From Deltaproteobacteria bacterium (lineage in GTDB: Bacteria > Myxococcota_A > Polyangia > Polyangiales > Ga0077539): a DNA stretch of 41,953 bases. The notes beneath the pieces are model-generated. The model was not told the origin of the DNA, searched no databases, and saw only the letters and a program-made list of their open reading frames with translations. The translations under genes and the position numbers were made by a program. Below are positions 14,157 through 23,906 of the stretch, in pieces. Location of the stretch: NCBI GenBank assembly GCA_030694465.1, contig JAUXYJ010000037.1, positions 1 through 41,953 of the forward strand, in the 5' to 3' direction. The stretch's first letter is position 1. Each line of letters begins with the position of its first letter.

Positions 14157-15122
14157 TCAGCCGTGTCCCTGCACGCGCAACCGGTGTGTGCGTGGTTTGC
14201 TCTCGTGTGCGTAGGTGACCTCGAGGTGATCGCCCGTGCGCCGCGCAAAGTGGGGCGGCTTGCGATCACACGGGATGCGATCAATTCGCAGCACGCCCTC
14301 GCTGGTGAGCCAGTGCACATCCACGGTGGACTGTGCGTCATGGTCACTCGGGACATACATCCCGTGCATCGCGATGACGCGGCCCTGCTCGAGCACCTCG
14401 AAGCCCACCGTATCGTACGCAATCGCTGTAAATTCGCTCGCCGTCGGAAAAGCCCCGCCGAGGTCTCGCACGCTCGGGAGGTGCGTGTGCAGATACTTAA
14501 TCAACGTGTCGTATGCGGGGTGCTTGAGCGAGGGCAGGCTGTTGCGTTCGGTCAGCACGCTCATGCGATCGAGGGCCAACGTGCCGTGCTCCACGTGCAG
14601 CTTGAACCGGTCGTAGAGCTTACTGTCATCAATTTCGCGGTCGTCCAGGTGCTTGAGTAGCCACTGAAAGGGCGCGAAGGGCGCCAACTCTTTGGGGGAT
14701 TTGCCTGGCAGAAAGCGTCGCACGCGGGACTCCCAGAGCGGGTTGCGTGCGCTCCATTGGCACCCGTGCGCGCGCACCGCGCACTCGCCCACAAAGAGCG
14801 CCCCGTGGACGATGGTGTTAAACAGCGCGTTGCTCGGATCACTGGGATCACTGGAATTTGCCAAGCGATCCCGTGTCGTCCGGTCCAGCGCGCGCGCGAG
14901 CTTGGCCACCCCTTCGCCATCGAACGTGAGGGTCACGTCGAAGAGCGCGCTGGCGTTGTGCACAAAGCGCTCGGCCCCGTCCGCGATGTGCGCATAGAGA
15001 GAGGGGTTGTTGGCGGGGTTGGCATCCTCGGTCATGGCGTCGAGGTAGCGACTGCGGATTTCGCTGGGATAATGCTGGTAGAACCAGCGCTCGAACCACT
15101 GCTGTGCGTCGATGTTCGTCAT
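14157..15122 (-). CDS. hypothetical protein
   Basis: 321 residues from ATG 15122 (MTNIDAQQWFERWFYQHYP); a GTG 7 codons upstream is possible. No family recognised. It has no signal peptide or membrane segment, is rich in charged residues and aromatic patches (LFNTIVHGALFVGECAV, FQWLLKHLDDREI, FEVLEQGRVIAMHGMYVP), and looks like a soluble cytosolic protein. The C-terminal ~100 residues are probably a beta-rich domain. It sits 86 bp upstream of rtcB and 49 bp downstream of the FAD oxidoreductase gene on the same strand, so it may belong to the same transcription unit. Confidence 0.75.
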   Translation of the reverse strand: MTNIDAQQWFERWFYQHYPSEIRSRYLDAMTEDANPANNPSLYAHIADGAERFVHNASALFDVTLTFDGEGVAKLARALDRTTRDRLANSSDPSDPSNALFNTIVHGALFVGECAVRAHGCQWSARNPLWESRVRRFLPGKSPKELAPFAPFQWLLKHLDDREIDDSKLYDRFKLHVEHGTLALDRMSVLTERNSLPSLKHPAYDTLIKYLHTHLPSVRDLGGAFPTASEFTAIAYDTVGFEVLEQGRVIAMHGMYVPSDHDAQSTVDVHWLTSEGVLRIDRIPCDRKPPHFARRTGDHLEVTYAHESKPRTHRLRVQGHG

Positions 15123-15171
15123 GCGCGTGGCGTTCGATAGCACACTGCGCGGTCAGCCCGAAGGGCGCGCG

Positions 15172-16791
15172 CTAGCGATGGGCCAAGCCGAGATCAAAGA
15201 AGAACTGGTCGGCAACCTTGAGCGGCGCAAACACCGCGGGCTCTTGGAGCGGAAATACACCGCACTTGGCGCTCGTCGAACCGGACCAATCGAGGATGCC
15301 GTTGACGGCACGGCGCGCTGCTTCGTTGGCGCCCTCCATGGTGGCCAGGTCCGTGTGGGTCTGAACAAAGTCCGCGGCGAGATAAAAATTCGCGATCTCG
15401 GTGACCGCTGTGGGCCGAAATCGCCAGGAATCTACCGTGTTAATCAGCAGCGGTTCGAGGTTTGTGACCCCTGACGGGTTGGGCAAAATGATGCTCTCGT
15501 CGAGGGCGAAGCCCACGATGTCCGACGGGTCTAAGACCGAATGGCCGTGGTCGTTGAGCGCCGCCGAGAGCTGGGCCCAGACCTCGTCGCGGATCTCTTC
15601 GCGGGTGGTGAGCTCTTTGGCGGGTTTGCCATAGACAATCCCCGGCGTATCCCAGTCGCTGATGTCGACGCTCAGGATCCCGCGCACCTCGCCGTCACCG
15701 TAGTTCGCGAGGCGGCTCTTCCAGAACTGCGCTTGGGAGATCGACGTGAGCGCCCAGGGAGAATCCACGTAGAGCGCGTGTCCGTGCGTGAGCGGGATGT
15801 CACGCTTGAGATAAAACTGGATGCCGTTCATCCACGCGGTCTTGAGCCGTCGGAGGCCGCCGAGCTTGGGCGCGAGCGCGAGCATCGAGGGCGACAACAA
15901 GGGCCGAAGGACCTCAAGGGGCATCGCGGCGACGAAGCAATCTGCGGTGTAGTCCTGCGTGCTGTGGTCGGCCTTGGTCACGGTGACCTTCGAGACGTGT
16001 TTGCTCGCGTTGTCCGCATGAATCGCTGTGATTTTTGCACCGTGGACGAAGGTCACTCCGAGCGACTCGAGGTGGGTCTTCCACGGGTCGATCCAGACCT
16101 CGTTGGTGGGGCCATCGAGCAAGCGATCGAGGTTGCCGCGGCCAAAATCAAAGATGAGCTGCGCGAGGACTGTGCCCACGGTGCGCGCGCTGCCCTCTTC
16201 GGCGCGGAGGGCGACGAGGCTTCGCGTGGCGCCGCGCGCGAGGATGTCGCGGTAAGCGCTCGATTGGTTGGGCGCGTCGATGAAGTTCCACCAAGAGATT
16301 TTCTCGAGCTCCGCGAGGCGGCGTGCGTCACAAGAGGTGAGCAGGTCGAGCATTTTCTTGGCGAAGAAGGCCATCTCCAACGGCGAGATCCCCATCGGGG
16401 TAAACATCGTCTTCAGGGCATCGATGAACTGCGCGGGGTTGTGTGGCAGCTTGAGATAAAACGCAGGGTCACTCCCGTTGGCGCGGGCGAGCAAAAACTT
16501 CGTCGCTTCGACCAAATGGTCGAGCACACCGTTGCGAGAGTTCTCAATCGGGATCCGGCTCATCGTGTCCGGCACGTGCTTGTAAAACCCAGGAAAAAAC
16601 CTGAATCCGTGCTCTGCTGGCAGCTCACGTCGGCTGCCGACCGCAGAGCCCGCGACGCCGTACGATCGCGCTTTTCCGCCCACGATCGCGCGAGGCTCAA
16701 TCACGGTCACCGCGAAGCCTCGCTCGGCCAGCTCGTGTGCCGCTGTCAGTCCACCCATTCCACCGCCCATGATCAACACTGTCTTGGTCAT
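15172..16791 (-). CDS. FAD-dependent oxidoreductase, phytoene-desaturase/amine-oxidase family
   Basis: 539 residues from ATG 16791 (MTKTVLIMGGGMGGLTAAHEL). The N-terminal Rossmann motif GGGMGGLTAAHELAERG followed by VIEPRAIVGGKARS binds FAD. The signature AEHGFRFFPGFYKHVPDTM occurs in bacterial FAD enzymes annotated as hydroxysqualene dehydroxylase or carotenoid desaturase. The C-terminus FYLAADFVQTHTDLATMEGANEAARRAVNGIL is the second FAD contact of this superfamily. The substrate is likely an isoprenoid but cannot be fixed from sequence. The start codon is only 28 bp from that of the divergent PRPP synthetase, so promoters must overlap coding ends. Confidence 0.88.
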   Translation of the reverse strand: MTKTVLIMGGGMGGLTAAHELAERGFAVTVIEPRAIVGGKARSYGVAGSAVGSRRELPAEHGFRFFPGFYKHVPDTMSRIPIENSRNGVLDHLVEATKFLLARANGSDPAFYLKLPHNPAQFIDALKTMFTPMGISPLEMAFFAKKMLDLLTSCDARRLAELEKISWWNFIDAPNQSSAYRDILARGATRSLVALRAEEGSARTVGTVLAQLIFDFGRGNLDRLLDGPTNEVWIDPWKTHLESLGVTFVHGAKITAIHADNASKHVSKVTVTKADHSTQDYTADCFVAAMPLEVLRPLLSPSMLALAPKLGGLRRLKTAWMNGIQFYLKRDIPLTHGHALYVDSPWALTSISQAQFWKSRLANYGDGEVRGILSVDISDWDTPGIVYGKPAKELTTREEIRDEVWAQLSAALNDHGHSVLDPSDIVGFALDESIILPNPSGVTNLEPLLINTVDSWRFRPTAVTEIANFYLAADFVQTHTDLATMEGANEAARRAVNGILDWSGSTSAKCGVFPLQEPAVFAPLKVADQFFFDLGLAHR

Positions 16792-16819
16792 TTGGGTTGG
16801 GATGGTACTGTCCTCCGCG

Positions 16820-17767
16820 ATGGACCTCACCATCCTTTCGGGGTCGAGTCATCCCGAGCTATGCGCCGCCATTTGCACCACGCTTGGGGTCAAACCCGCG
16901 AGTGCCACGATCACCACATTCTCCAACGAGAACATCAAGGTCCGCATCGACGAGAGCGTGCGCGGCCGCGACGTGTTCGTTGTGCAGACGTCCTGCCCAC
17001 CCGTCCACAACCACCTCGTTGAACTGCTCATGCTCATTGACGCCCTCCGGGGCGCGAGCGCAGGTCGAATCACCGCAGTGATTCCCTACTATTTCTACGC
17101 GCGCTCGGACAAAAAAGACGAGCCACGGATCTCGATCACGGCGCGCTTGGTCGCAGATCTCTTGCAGACCGCGGGCGCAGATCGCGTACTCACGCTCGAC
17201 CTGCACTCTCCCCAGGCTCACGGGTTTTTTAAGATCCCCGTGGATCACATCACCGCGGTGCCTTTGCTCGTGCAATCACTGCTCGCGGATCGCGAGCTCA
17301 TGAGCGCGCCCGTGGTCGTCGCGCCCGATGTGGGCGAATCTAAAGACGCCGGGCGCATGGCACGGAGCCTCCACGCGCCCCTCGCCATCGTCGACAAACG
17401 TCGCACGGGCGATGACGAAAAAGCTCGCCCAGTGCACATGGTCGGCGACGTCGCCGGCCATCACGCCGTCATGGTCGATGACGAAATGGCCACCGGCGGA
17501 ACCATCTTCGAAGCCGCTCGCTTTGTCACCGAGCGTGGCGCTCTCTCAGTGCGCGCGGCGGTCGTCCATGGGGTGTTGTCTGGCGGCTGCCTCGACCGCC
17601 TCCGCGCGTCAGATCTCACGCGGTTGATCATCACCGACACGATCCCGCTGCCCGAATCCAAGCGCGACCCCCGCATCGAGGTCGTCAGCGTGGCGCCCTT
17701 GCTCGCCGAGGCGATCTCAAGGATTCACAACGGTCAGAGCGTGTCGGCCATGATGTCTACTCGGTAG
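16820..17767 (+). CDS. prs: ribose-phosphate pyrophosphokinase (PRPP synthetase)
   Basis: 315 residues from ATG 16820, exactly the usual length. It makes PRPP from ribose-5-phosphate and ATP for nucleotide, His and Trp synthesis. Motifs: LSGSSHPELCAAI, FSNENIKVRIDESVRG, ARSDKKDEPRISITARLVADL (ATP-binding region), LDLHSPQAHGFF (Mg/ribose loop), and VMVDDEMATGGTIFEAA (PRPP-binding DDxxxTGGT). A frame extension upstream would overlap the divergent FAD gene, and MDLTILSGSSHPEL matches the family start. Confidence 0.97.
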   Translation: MDLTILSGSSHPELCAAICTTLGVKPASATITTFSNENIKVRIDESVRGRDVFVVQTSCPPVHNHLVELLMLIDALRGASAGRITAVIPYYFYARSDKKDEPRISITARLVADLLQTAGADRVLTLDLHSPQAHGFFKIPVDHITAVPLLVQSLLADRELMSAPVVVAPDVGESKDAGRMARSLHAPLAIVDKRRTGDDEKARPVHMVGDVAGHHAVMVDDEMATGGTIFEAARFVTERGALSVRAAVVHGVLSGGCLDRLRASDLTRLIITDTIPLPESKRDPRIEVVSVAPLLAEAISRIHNGQSVSAMMSTR

Positions 17768-17848
17768 TCTCGACAAGCGATGTCGGTTTTTCCGAGTTAA
17801 GAGCGCTTGTCGCATAGACTCGCGCACGGAGGCCGTGGAGGTTCGCGC

Positions 17849-18892
17849 ATGCGCTTAGAGTCAGTACGGATCAACGGGTTTCGCAATTTGGTAGGCAATG
17901 TGCTGCTCGATTCACTCGAGGGCATCACCGTCCTTCATGGCGACAACGGCACGGGCAAGACCAACATTCTCGACGCGATCGACCTTGCGTTTTTGCTCAT
18001 CGGAGACCTCGCGACGCACGAGTGGCCCGATCGCCAGTTCGAGAAAGCGTACGGCCTCCGCCCCGAAGATCTGTTTGCGTTCGGAGACTCCCGTGAGCGC
18101 ATAGAAATCTCGCTCGACGTGAGCTTCACCGAGATCGAAACTCAGTCACTCAACCATTTCGGACTCCAGGGTCTACAAGACGTAAAGCGTCGCACCTTGG
18201 TGCTCACCATCACGCACGCCGATCAGAAGATTTGCTGGGTCAGCGCGATCACGCCCTCGCTCGGACGCGCAGGCGACCGTGTGCTCGCGGCGCTCATCAA
18301 GCGCGGCCAGCTCCCCTCTCCGCACGAGAGCGAGCCCTGCGCGCTTGAGCGCATGGTCACCGTCGCTCCAGTGCTCAAACTCCAACGGACCAGCCTTCTT
18401 GATCCCGAGGTCGCGCGGCGATTGCACCAAGCGTTTTGCGCTGCCAATCAAGACCCACAGCGTCGCGCTTGGACCAAGTTCGTCGAGCTCGCCAACGGGC
18501 TCAGCGATTTTACCGGTCGAGGCCGATGGGGGATTCATTGCGAGCCGGACAGCAAGATCCCTCAGCTCACGTTGCTGCGTGACGATGCGCAAGTGCCCAT
18601 GCATCGGCTGGGCACGGGCATGCAAAGGGTGCTGGCGTTGGTCGCTGCGCTGCTCGTCTCGCCCGCCAGGTTCGCGCTCATCGATTGTCCCGAGCTGGGG
18701 CTGCACCACGCGCAACAGCTGCGACTGCGTGATCTTTTGCGCAAGATCGTGCTGGACGAGGTGGGGCCGGCGCAGCTGGTCATCGCGACCCATTCGCCAG
18801 TGTTTACCGCGACCCTGCCCGGTTATCAGCTGCGCAACACCCCACAAGGGTTCACCGTCGAGCGCGCGTTTGTCCCCAAGGCCATGATCTAA
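17849..18892 (+). CDS. RecF/OLD-like AAA ATPase
   Basis: 347 residues from ATG 17849, preceded by GGAGGCCGTGGAGG. N-terminal MRLESVRINGFRNL and Walker A GDNGTGKTN begin a RecF/SMC-like ATP-binding cassette. Near the C-terminus are GTGMQRVLALVAALL (signature-like), Walker B FALIDCPELGLHH and the switch IATHSPVF. No coiled-coil insertion and no TOPRIM domain are present, so it is shorter than RecF partners or OLD nucleases. Proteins of this type hydrolyse ATP in DNA repair or defence; which of these applies is not visible. No toxin, nuclease or HEPN partner gene is adjacent. Confidence 0.85.
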   Translation: MRLESVRINGFRNLVGNVLLDSLEGITVLHGDNGTGKTNILDAIDLAFLLIGDLATHEWPDRQFEKAYGLRPEDLFAFGDSRERIEISLDVSFTEIETQSLNHFGLQGLQDVKRRTLVLTITHADQKICWVSAITPSLGRAGDRVLAALIKRGQLPSPHESEPCALERMVTVAPVLKLQRTSLLDPEVARRLHQAFCAANQDPQRRAWTKFVELANGLSDFTGRGRWGIHCEPDSKIPQLTLLRDDAQVPMHRLGTGMQRVLALVAALLVSPARFALIDCPELGLHHAQQLRLRDLLRKIVLDEVGPAQLVIATHSPVFTATLPGYQLRNTPQGFTVERAFVPKAMI

Positions 18893-18958
18893 ACCGCGGC
18901 CCTTGCGGGTTGAACCTCGGTCTGTCTACCGTCCGCGCCCGCGGAGCACCGACCCAGA

Positions 18959-21202
18959 GTGAACGACCCCCCCGAACCCACAAAACCCGCCGACGCACGC
19001 GCGCTCTCTGCGCTCACTGCGCTCAGTGCCGCAGCGCTCACCGCCATGCTGCTCGTGGGCGCTCTCGTCAGCGCAGCGCGCACCCCCGTAGATCGCGTCG
19101 GAGCCGCCGTGCGAGAGGGCGCATTGCACTGGCCTTACGCTGTAAGTCTCGTCGCCATCCTCGTGGTTCCGGTGCTCTGGTGTACACCCTCGCGGGTCGA
19201 CTCGTGGCTTGCGCGCGTGGGCGAGGGGACCGATCGCGCGCGCGCTGTCGCCCTCGCGATCGCGACGCTGCCTGCGGTGATTGTGCTCTGGATCGCGCTC
19301 ACAGCGCGCGCAGGGGCGTGGTTTATGACTGCGTTTCACCACGTAGGGCTCGCCTCGCTCGCACAGTCCGTCGGCATCGGTCTGCTCACCGCGGCGATCG
19401 GCGTGGGCTACGCGCTCGCCGCGCGTCGGCTTGTGAAGAGCCGATCGGCGGACGCGCAGCCGTCGCCCATCCCGATCAAGACCAGGCTCCAGCGCGCCGC
19501 CATCTTGGGGCTGGGGGCCTCGGCGCTCTTGATCGCGGTGGGAGTCTCGACGGGAGACATTCATGGCCGCGGAGGGGTCCTGGGCGCGCTGGGAGTGCTC
19601 AAAAAGCCCGAGCTTGATCTCTGGCCCGTGGGCACCTGGTGGCTCGCGCTGGGGGTCGCGGCCGCGCTCACTGCGGCGCTGCGCGCGCGGCCCAGGGCGT
19701 CCGTTGCATTGCTCTTTGCGTGCGTGTTGTCAGGCGGATGGATGACCCGCGTGTGCGCACGAGCGTTTGATCAGAGCCCAAGCGCGGCCATCGTAGAGAG
19801 CCGCGGAGGGCTCTCTCGCCCAGTGTTGCGGTGGTTACGAAGGCTCACCGACCGAGACCACGACGGCGCGAGCGCGCTCTTTGGCGGAGGCGACTGCGAC
19901 GACCACGACCCCGCGCGTTCGCCCAACGCGCAAGACCTCGCGGGCAACGGCGTGGACGAAGACTGCTCGGGCGCAGACACGCCCGCGCCAAGGCCTCGCG
20001 TGCCAGTCGCAGCGCCGCCTCCTTCGCTTCGTGAGCGCATCGCGCGCGAGCTCCCGCGAGACGCAAACCTCGTGCTCATCACGGTCGATACCCTCCGGTA
20101 CGACCTCCATTACGCAGGAAATCCCAGGCCATTGTCACCCTCGCTCGACGCCCTCGCGTCGCGCTCTGCGGTCTTCGAGCGCGCCTACGCGCTGAGCTCG
20201 TACACCGGTCGCTCGGTCGGTCCCCTCTTGATCGGACGCTACCCCACCGAGTGCGCGCGCGACGAAGGCCACTTTGTCCGGTATCCCGATCGCGACAACG
20301 TGACGCTCGCCGAGAGGCTCCGCGCTGCGGGGTTTCACACGGCCGCGATGGCCTCCCATTTTTACTTCGAGCGGCGCTACGGACTCATGCAGGGGATCGA
20401 GCGCTTGGACCTCAACGCGCAGCCCCACGGCGACGCGATTGAGAGTGTCTCGACCGACGCGCAGGTTGCCGATCGCGCGATCGCCGCGCTCCAAGATCCC
20501 GCGTTTGTCAGTGGGCGCTTTATGCTTTGGGCTCATTTCTTTGACCCTCACAAGCAGTACGTAGACCACCCAACGCACCCGCCGTTTGCCCCAAATGAGC
20601 GCGGTCGCTACGACGCTGAGGTCGCGTTTACCGATGCGCAAATCGGCAGGCTCCTCGCGGCGCTCGCGGCGAGCCCAGCGGCCGCGCGCACGGTCGTCAT
20701 GGTCACCGCGGACCACGGAGAAGCCTTCGGTGAGCACGGCATGGCATGGCACGGCGTCGAGCTGTGGGAAGAGCTCGTTCGGGTCCCCTGGATCATCCAT
20801 GTGCCGGGCGTCGCGCCCGTCCGAATGACCCAAGCGCGAAGCCACATTGACCTCGTCCCCACGGCGCTAGAGCTCTTAGGTTTGCCCGCCCCTGCGTCGA
20901 GTGCAAGTGACAGTCTGTCTGGAGAATCCCTGGTCTCTGAGCTCTTTGGTGCGCTCGGTTCGCCGCGCCCAATCTATCTCGATCTCCCCGAGGGGCCCTT
21001 CAACGCGACGAGGCGTGCGTTGATTCAGTGGCCCCACAAGATCTTGTTTCGCAACGCGCGAAGGCCAGAGCTGTTTGACCTGTCCCAAGATCCCGCCGAG
21101 GCACATGACCTCGCAACAGCTCAGCCTGCGCTCCTCGCCAATGTGCGCACGAGCTATGACCAACTGCGCGCGACGCTGCGCGAAGTGCGCGCGGTGCCCT
21201 GA
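18959..21202 (+). CDS. membrane-anchored sulfatase/phosphotransferase-like protein with MopE-type metal-binding insert
   Basis: 747 residues, GTG start. Residues 1-~270 contain about seven or eight hydrophobic helices. Around residues 300-340 is DRDHDGASALFGGGDCDDHDP...NGVDEDCSG, a putative MopE-type/TSP3-like metal-binding motif common in Myxococcota. The C-terminal ~390 residues form an alkaline-phosphatase-superfamily sulfatase domain: LVLITVDTLRYD, LSSYTGRSVGPLLIGRYP, FFDPHKQY and VTADHGEAFGEHG. The active-site loop reads S-Y-T-G-R-S, not C/S-x-P-x-R, so formylglycine sulfatase activity is doubtful; Thr, as in LtaS-type phosphoglycerol transferases, may be the nucleophile. Probably acts outside the cytoplasmic membrane on glycans or envelope polymers. 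Confidence 0.88.
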   Translation: MNDPPEPTKPADARALSALTALSAAALTAMLLVGALVSAARTPVDRVGAAVREGALHWPYAVSLVAILVVPVLWCTPSRVDSWLARVGEGTDRARAVALAIATLPAVIVLWIALTARAGAWFMTAFHHVGLASLAQSVGIGLLTAAIGVGYALAARRLVKSRSADAQPSPIPIKTRLQRAAILGLGASALLIAVGVSTGDIHGRGGVLGALGVLKKPELDLWPVGTWWLALGVAAALTAALRARPRASVALLFACVLSGGWMTRVCARAFDQSPSAAIVESRGGLSRPVLRWLRRLTDRDHDGASALFGGGDCDDHDPARSPNAQDLAGNGVDEDCSGADTPAPRPRVPVAAPPPSLRERIARELPRDANLVLITVDTLRYDLHYAGNPRPLSPSLDALASRSAVFERAYALSSYTGRSVGPLLIGRYPTECARDEGHFVRYPDRDNVTLAERLRAAGFHTAAMASHFYFERRYGLMQGIERLDLNAQPHGDAIESVSTDAQVADRAIAALQDPAFVSGRFMLWAHFFDPHKQYVDHPTHPPFAPNERGRYDAEVAFTDAQIGRLLAALAASPAAARTVVMVTADHGEAFGEHGMAWHGVELWEELVRVPWIIHVPGVAPVRMTQARSHIDLVPTALELLGLPAPASSASDSLSGESLVSELFGALGSPRPIYLDLPEGPFNATRRALIQWPHKILFRNARRPELFDLSQDPAEAHDLATAQPALLANVRTSYDQLRATLREVRAVP

Positions 21203-21420
21203 GGCGCGGTCTGGGCACCGGGGACGCGAGACAAGACACCCCTCGTGTACAGAGGTGACAGACCCGTGAGGAATGTACTAAACCGTCGAGCGCGTCGTAT
21301 GAGCCGTGTTGCTGGTGTAAAACCAAGGGATTTTGCGCTTGATCGCGCATGCTGCTTCATCCAATCAGACCCACGAAACGCGACGTCATGACCCACGCGC
21401 AGAGAGAAAGTTAGGCGGCG

Positions 21421-22782
21421 ATGCTCGATCACGAGCGAATTGCAGCGGCAGCGACCAGTCTGTCCAGACGCCCTCGGGCAGAGCTTGACGCAGCGTCACG
21501 CGTCGTCGGCGAGGTGCTCTTGGCGCAGGCCGAAGCGCGCGTTGGGGCCATGTCTCACCAGCGCATCGATGCACGCTGCGGCGAGCTCGGAGCCTCGGAC
21601 GCGACCTGCGAAGCCGACGGCGTGAGACCAATCGAGGTGCTGCGCCGAGGACCCAAAAACGAGCAAGAGCGCGCGGTCGTAAGCGTGCTTTTGGCGAGGT
21701 ATTTGGGAGAGATTCTCAACGGAGATCACGGCGATACGCGGCTGCTCGCCAAGCTCCAAGACATCGACTGGCTTGAGTTTACCGGCCCTTATCAACCCTA
21801 TGAAGCGGCCCCCTTCGCGCTCGCCGGGCTGGGTGAGAGCACCGCGTCTCGGTTTGCCAAAGTGTTGGCACGTGCGCCCATCGATGGAGCCTCTAAGCGT
21901 GCCGAAGAAGCCACGCGTGCGCTCCGCGGCTTGCCCGCCATCGAGGCGCCCGCGCAGACCCTCGCGACGACCTCCCACACAAGCCGAAGCGCGACGACGT
22001 CCGCAGTGTCTTCTCTGTCCGCGGGGCCCTCGATCGCGGTCGAAGTGATCGGACACGCGCGAGGTTTCTTCGCTCGCAGCGCCTCAGCGCTCTTGGGCAT
22101 CGGCGCACTTCGCGCAGTGTTTTCGCTCTTCGGACGCGGGGTGTTCTCGTTTCGTCGACCCGCGATGCTCAGCGTCGAAGAGTCGTCGCTGAGGCTCGTA
22201 GGGCACAGCGAAATCCTGGGTCGCACGCTCCGCACATGGGACGTACGCCTGCCCCTCGCAGAGCTCATTGAGCTGCGCCGCGAGGCGAGATTTCCGTGGC
22301 TTCCAGCAGCGCTCTCGATGACTGGGCTCTTGCTCGGGACGCTCTTGGGTGCGCGACGTGTGATCGAGGGCGCGGGCGCAAAGTACTTTCCGCTCGTCGC
22401 GTTGGGCGTCGGGATGCTCTTGGCGGGCATCGCGTTTGAGCTGCTCTTGCGCGCCCTCTGGCCCGGCCTCACGGGCCGTGTTCGCCTGCTGATTCGCAGC
22501 CGAGACTCGCAAGCAATTGAGCTCTCAAACCTCGAGCCCCTCGAGCTCGACGCGCTCCTCGCCAGCGTCGATCGCCTGCTCGCAGGAGCTCCCACAAGCG
22601 CGCCTGCCAGGTTCGCGTCAGCGATCGAGATCGCGCCCGCGACCGCCTCTGCGCCCTTCACCGACGTAGACCCAGGCGATCACACCGTCGAAGATCCCGT
22701 GCGGCTCGAAGACCTTGGCGCAGCGAAGACGGTCGCCGCAAAGCTCCCAGCCAAAGAGCGCAAACCCAAAGCAAAACCCTAA
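21421..22782 (+). CDS. hypothetical membrane protein
   Basis: 453 residues, ATG with an upstream AGGCGGCG ribosome binding site. The first ~200 residues are soluble and charged (ARAEARVGAMSHQRIDARCGELGA style sequence). Three hydrophobic segments follow in the second half (SALLGIGALRAVFSLFGRG, LPAALSMTGLLLGTLLG, VALGVGMLLAGIAFELLL), and a Pro/Lys-rich tail ends in KERKPKAKP. Between the membrane segments, ESSLRLVGHSEILGRTLRTWDV may be a small beta domain (PH-like). No family identified. Confidence 0.75.
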   Translation: MLDHERIAAAATSLSRRPRAELDAASRVVGEVLLAQAEARVGAMSHQRIDARCGELGASDATCEADGVRPIEVLRRGPKNEQERAVVSVLLARYLGEILNGDHGDTRLLAKLQDIDWLEFTGPYQPYEAAPFALAGLGESTASRFAKVLARAPIDGASKRAEEATRALRGLPAIEAPAQTLATTSHTSRSATTSAVSSLSAGPSIAVEVIGHARGFFARSASALLGIGALRAVFSLFGRGVFSFRRPAMLSVEESSLRLVGHSEILGRTLRTWDVRLPLAELIELRREARFPWLPAALSMTGLLLGTLLGARRVIEGAGAKYFPLVALGVGMLLAGIAFELLLRALWPGLTGRVRLLIRSRDSQAIELSNLEPLELDALLASVDRLLAGAPTSAPARFASAIEIAPATASAPFTDVDPGDHTVEDPVRLEDLGAAKTVAAKLPAKERKPKAKP

Positions 22783-23826
22783 TCAGGGGCTTGGCGCGTC
22801 GTTTGCACAGGCGTCTTCGGTGGCACCGAGGCTCGCGTCACTCACGCCCAGCGCCTCGTCGCGCAGACCTGCTTGTGCGAGTCCCACCAAGAGCCTCACC
22901 TCGTCCGCGTTCATCCGCGTTGAGAGAGTCACCGTGCTCGCGCCGCGCACAATCGAAGCCTCACGCAACGCACGCGCGAGGGAGGCAACCGCCAGCTGCG
23001 AAGCGAGCTCTGTTCGCATGCGCTCGAGCGTCTCTGTGAGTCTCCGAGGTTCGTCAAAATCCGCACAAAACAGGGTCAACTCTAACGTGAGCGACTCGCG
23101 GCCTGCCATCGTAAGGTTGACCCCATCGACGCGCGCCCATCGCCCCTCGCGTACGGCGCGGGTGTCGAGCGAGGCGACCGCGCGCACAACCGCGCGCTCG
23201 GACGTACGCTGCATCAGTGTGTCTACAGGGCTCTCCATCACATCCCGTGCGTCCGCGGATCGCACACGGTCGAGAATGGCCCGGACAGCGCTGGGTGCGC
23301 CCGCGATCGCCAGCGTATTGGACACAAACGCGACCACCTTGCTCGGCGCGCGAGGCAACAACGAAGGGTCTCGCGCTACGCGTGCAGCGTGCAGCGCGAC
23401 GCCACGGTAGAGCGGCGCGTTGGCTTGCTCACAGCGTGCGCGCGCGGCGACCAGATCGGGACCCTCGAACTGTACGGTGAGCTCTTCGAGGTCGAGGCGT
23501 GCCGACGAGATCACGAGCGAATCTGCGCTCTGAAGCAACCGTGCCTCGCAGGGTGCGTCTGCGGCGGGCGCGTCTAGAAGCGTCTCGAGCGCTGAGATCC
23601 CACGAAGCTGCCGAAGATCCAAGCGAAGCATCGCGCGCGTGTTGTGCGGCACCATCGCGGGTGCATGGGACTCGTTTGCGCTCGTGTGTGGCCTGCGAGC
23701 CGCTGCCTCGCGTCGTCGCACAAAGCCAAACGCGATCAGCGCTGCGAGCGCGAGCACAGAGAGCACACGCCAGTGCGTGATGTCCGGATCGGGTGCGTGA
23801 GAAGCCACGGACGAATCATCGCTCAT
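22783..23826 (-). CDS. hypothetical single-pass membrane protein
   Basis: 347 residues from ATG 23826 (MSDDSSVASHAPDPDITHW). One membrane segment near residues 20-36 (VLSVLALAALIAFGFVRRR) with the bulk after it, so it is probably anchored with a periplasmic domain. The large domain has a repeated pattern of charged strands and helices (ALRRALREASIVRGASTVTLSTRMNADEV near the end) but no known motif. Convergent with the preceding gene (stops adjacent) and divergent from the RNase H gene. Confidence 0.7.
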   Translation of the reverse strand: MSDDSSVASHAPDPDITHWRVLSVLALAALIAFGFVRRREAAARRPHTSANESHAPAMVPHNTRAMLRLDLRQLRGISALETLLDAPAADAPCEARLLQSADSLVISSARLDLEELTVQFEGPDLVAARARCEQANAPLYRGVALHAARVARDPSLLPRAPSKVVAFVSNTLAIAGAPSAVRAILDRVRSADARDVMESPVDTLMQRTSERAVVRAVASLDTRAVREGRWARVDGVNLTMAGRESLTLELTLFCADFDEPRRLTETLERMRTELASQLAVASLARALREASIVRGASTVTLSTRMNADEVRLLVGLAQAGLRDEALGVSDASLGATEDACANDAPSP

Positions 23827-23906
23827 TCGCAGCGAAGACCGCGAACGTTTGTCACTCTTTCGCGTCACGTTGAGCTTCGGTGCTATGCCCCGCACCAAGA
23901 CTAGCA

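Noticed and set aside
15541..17022. Long + strand open frame opposite the FAD oxidoreductase
   Set aside because: Antisense shadow; no domain, and the - strand product has clear FAD-binding motifs.
17849..18892. RecF/OLD-like ATPase as part of a defence system
   Set aside because: No nuclease, TOPRIM, HEPN or other effector partner lies next to it; neighbours are PRPP synthetase and a membrane sulfatase-like gene.
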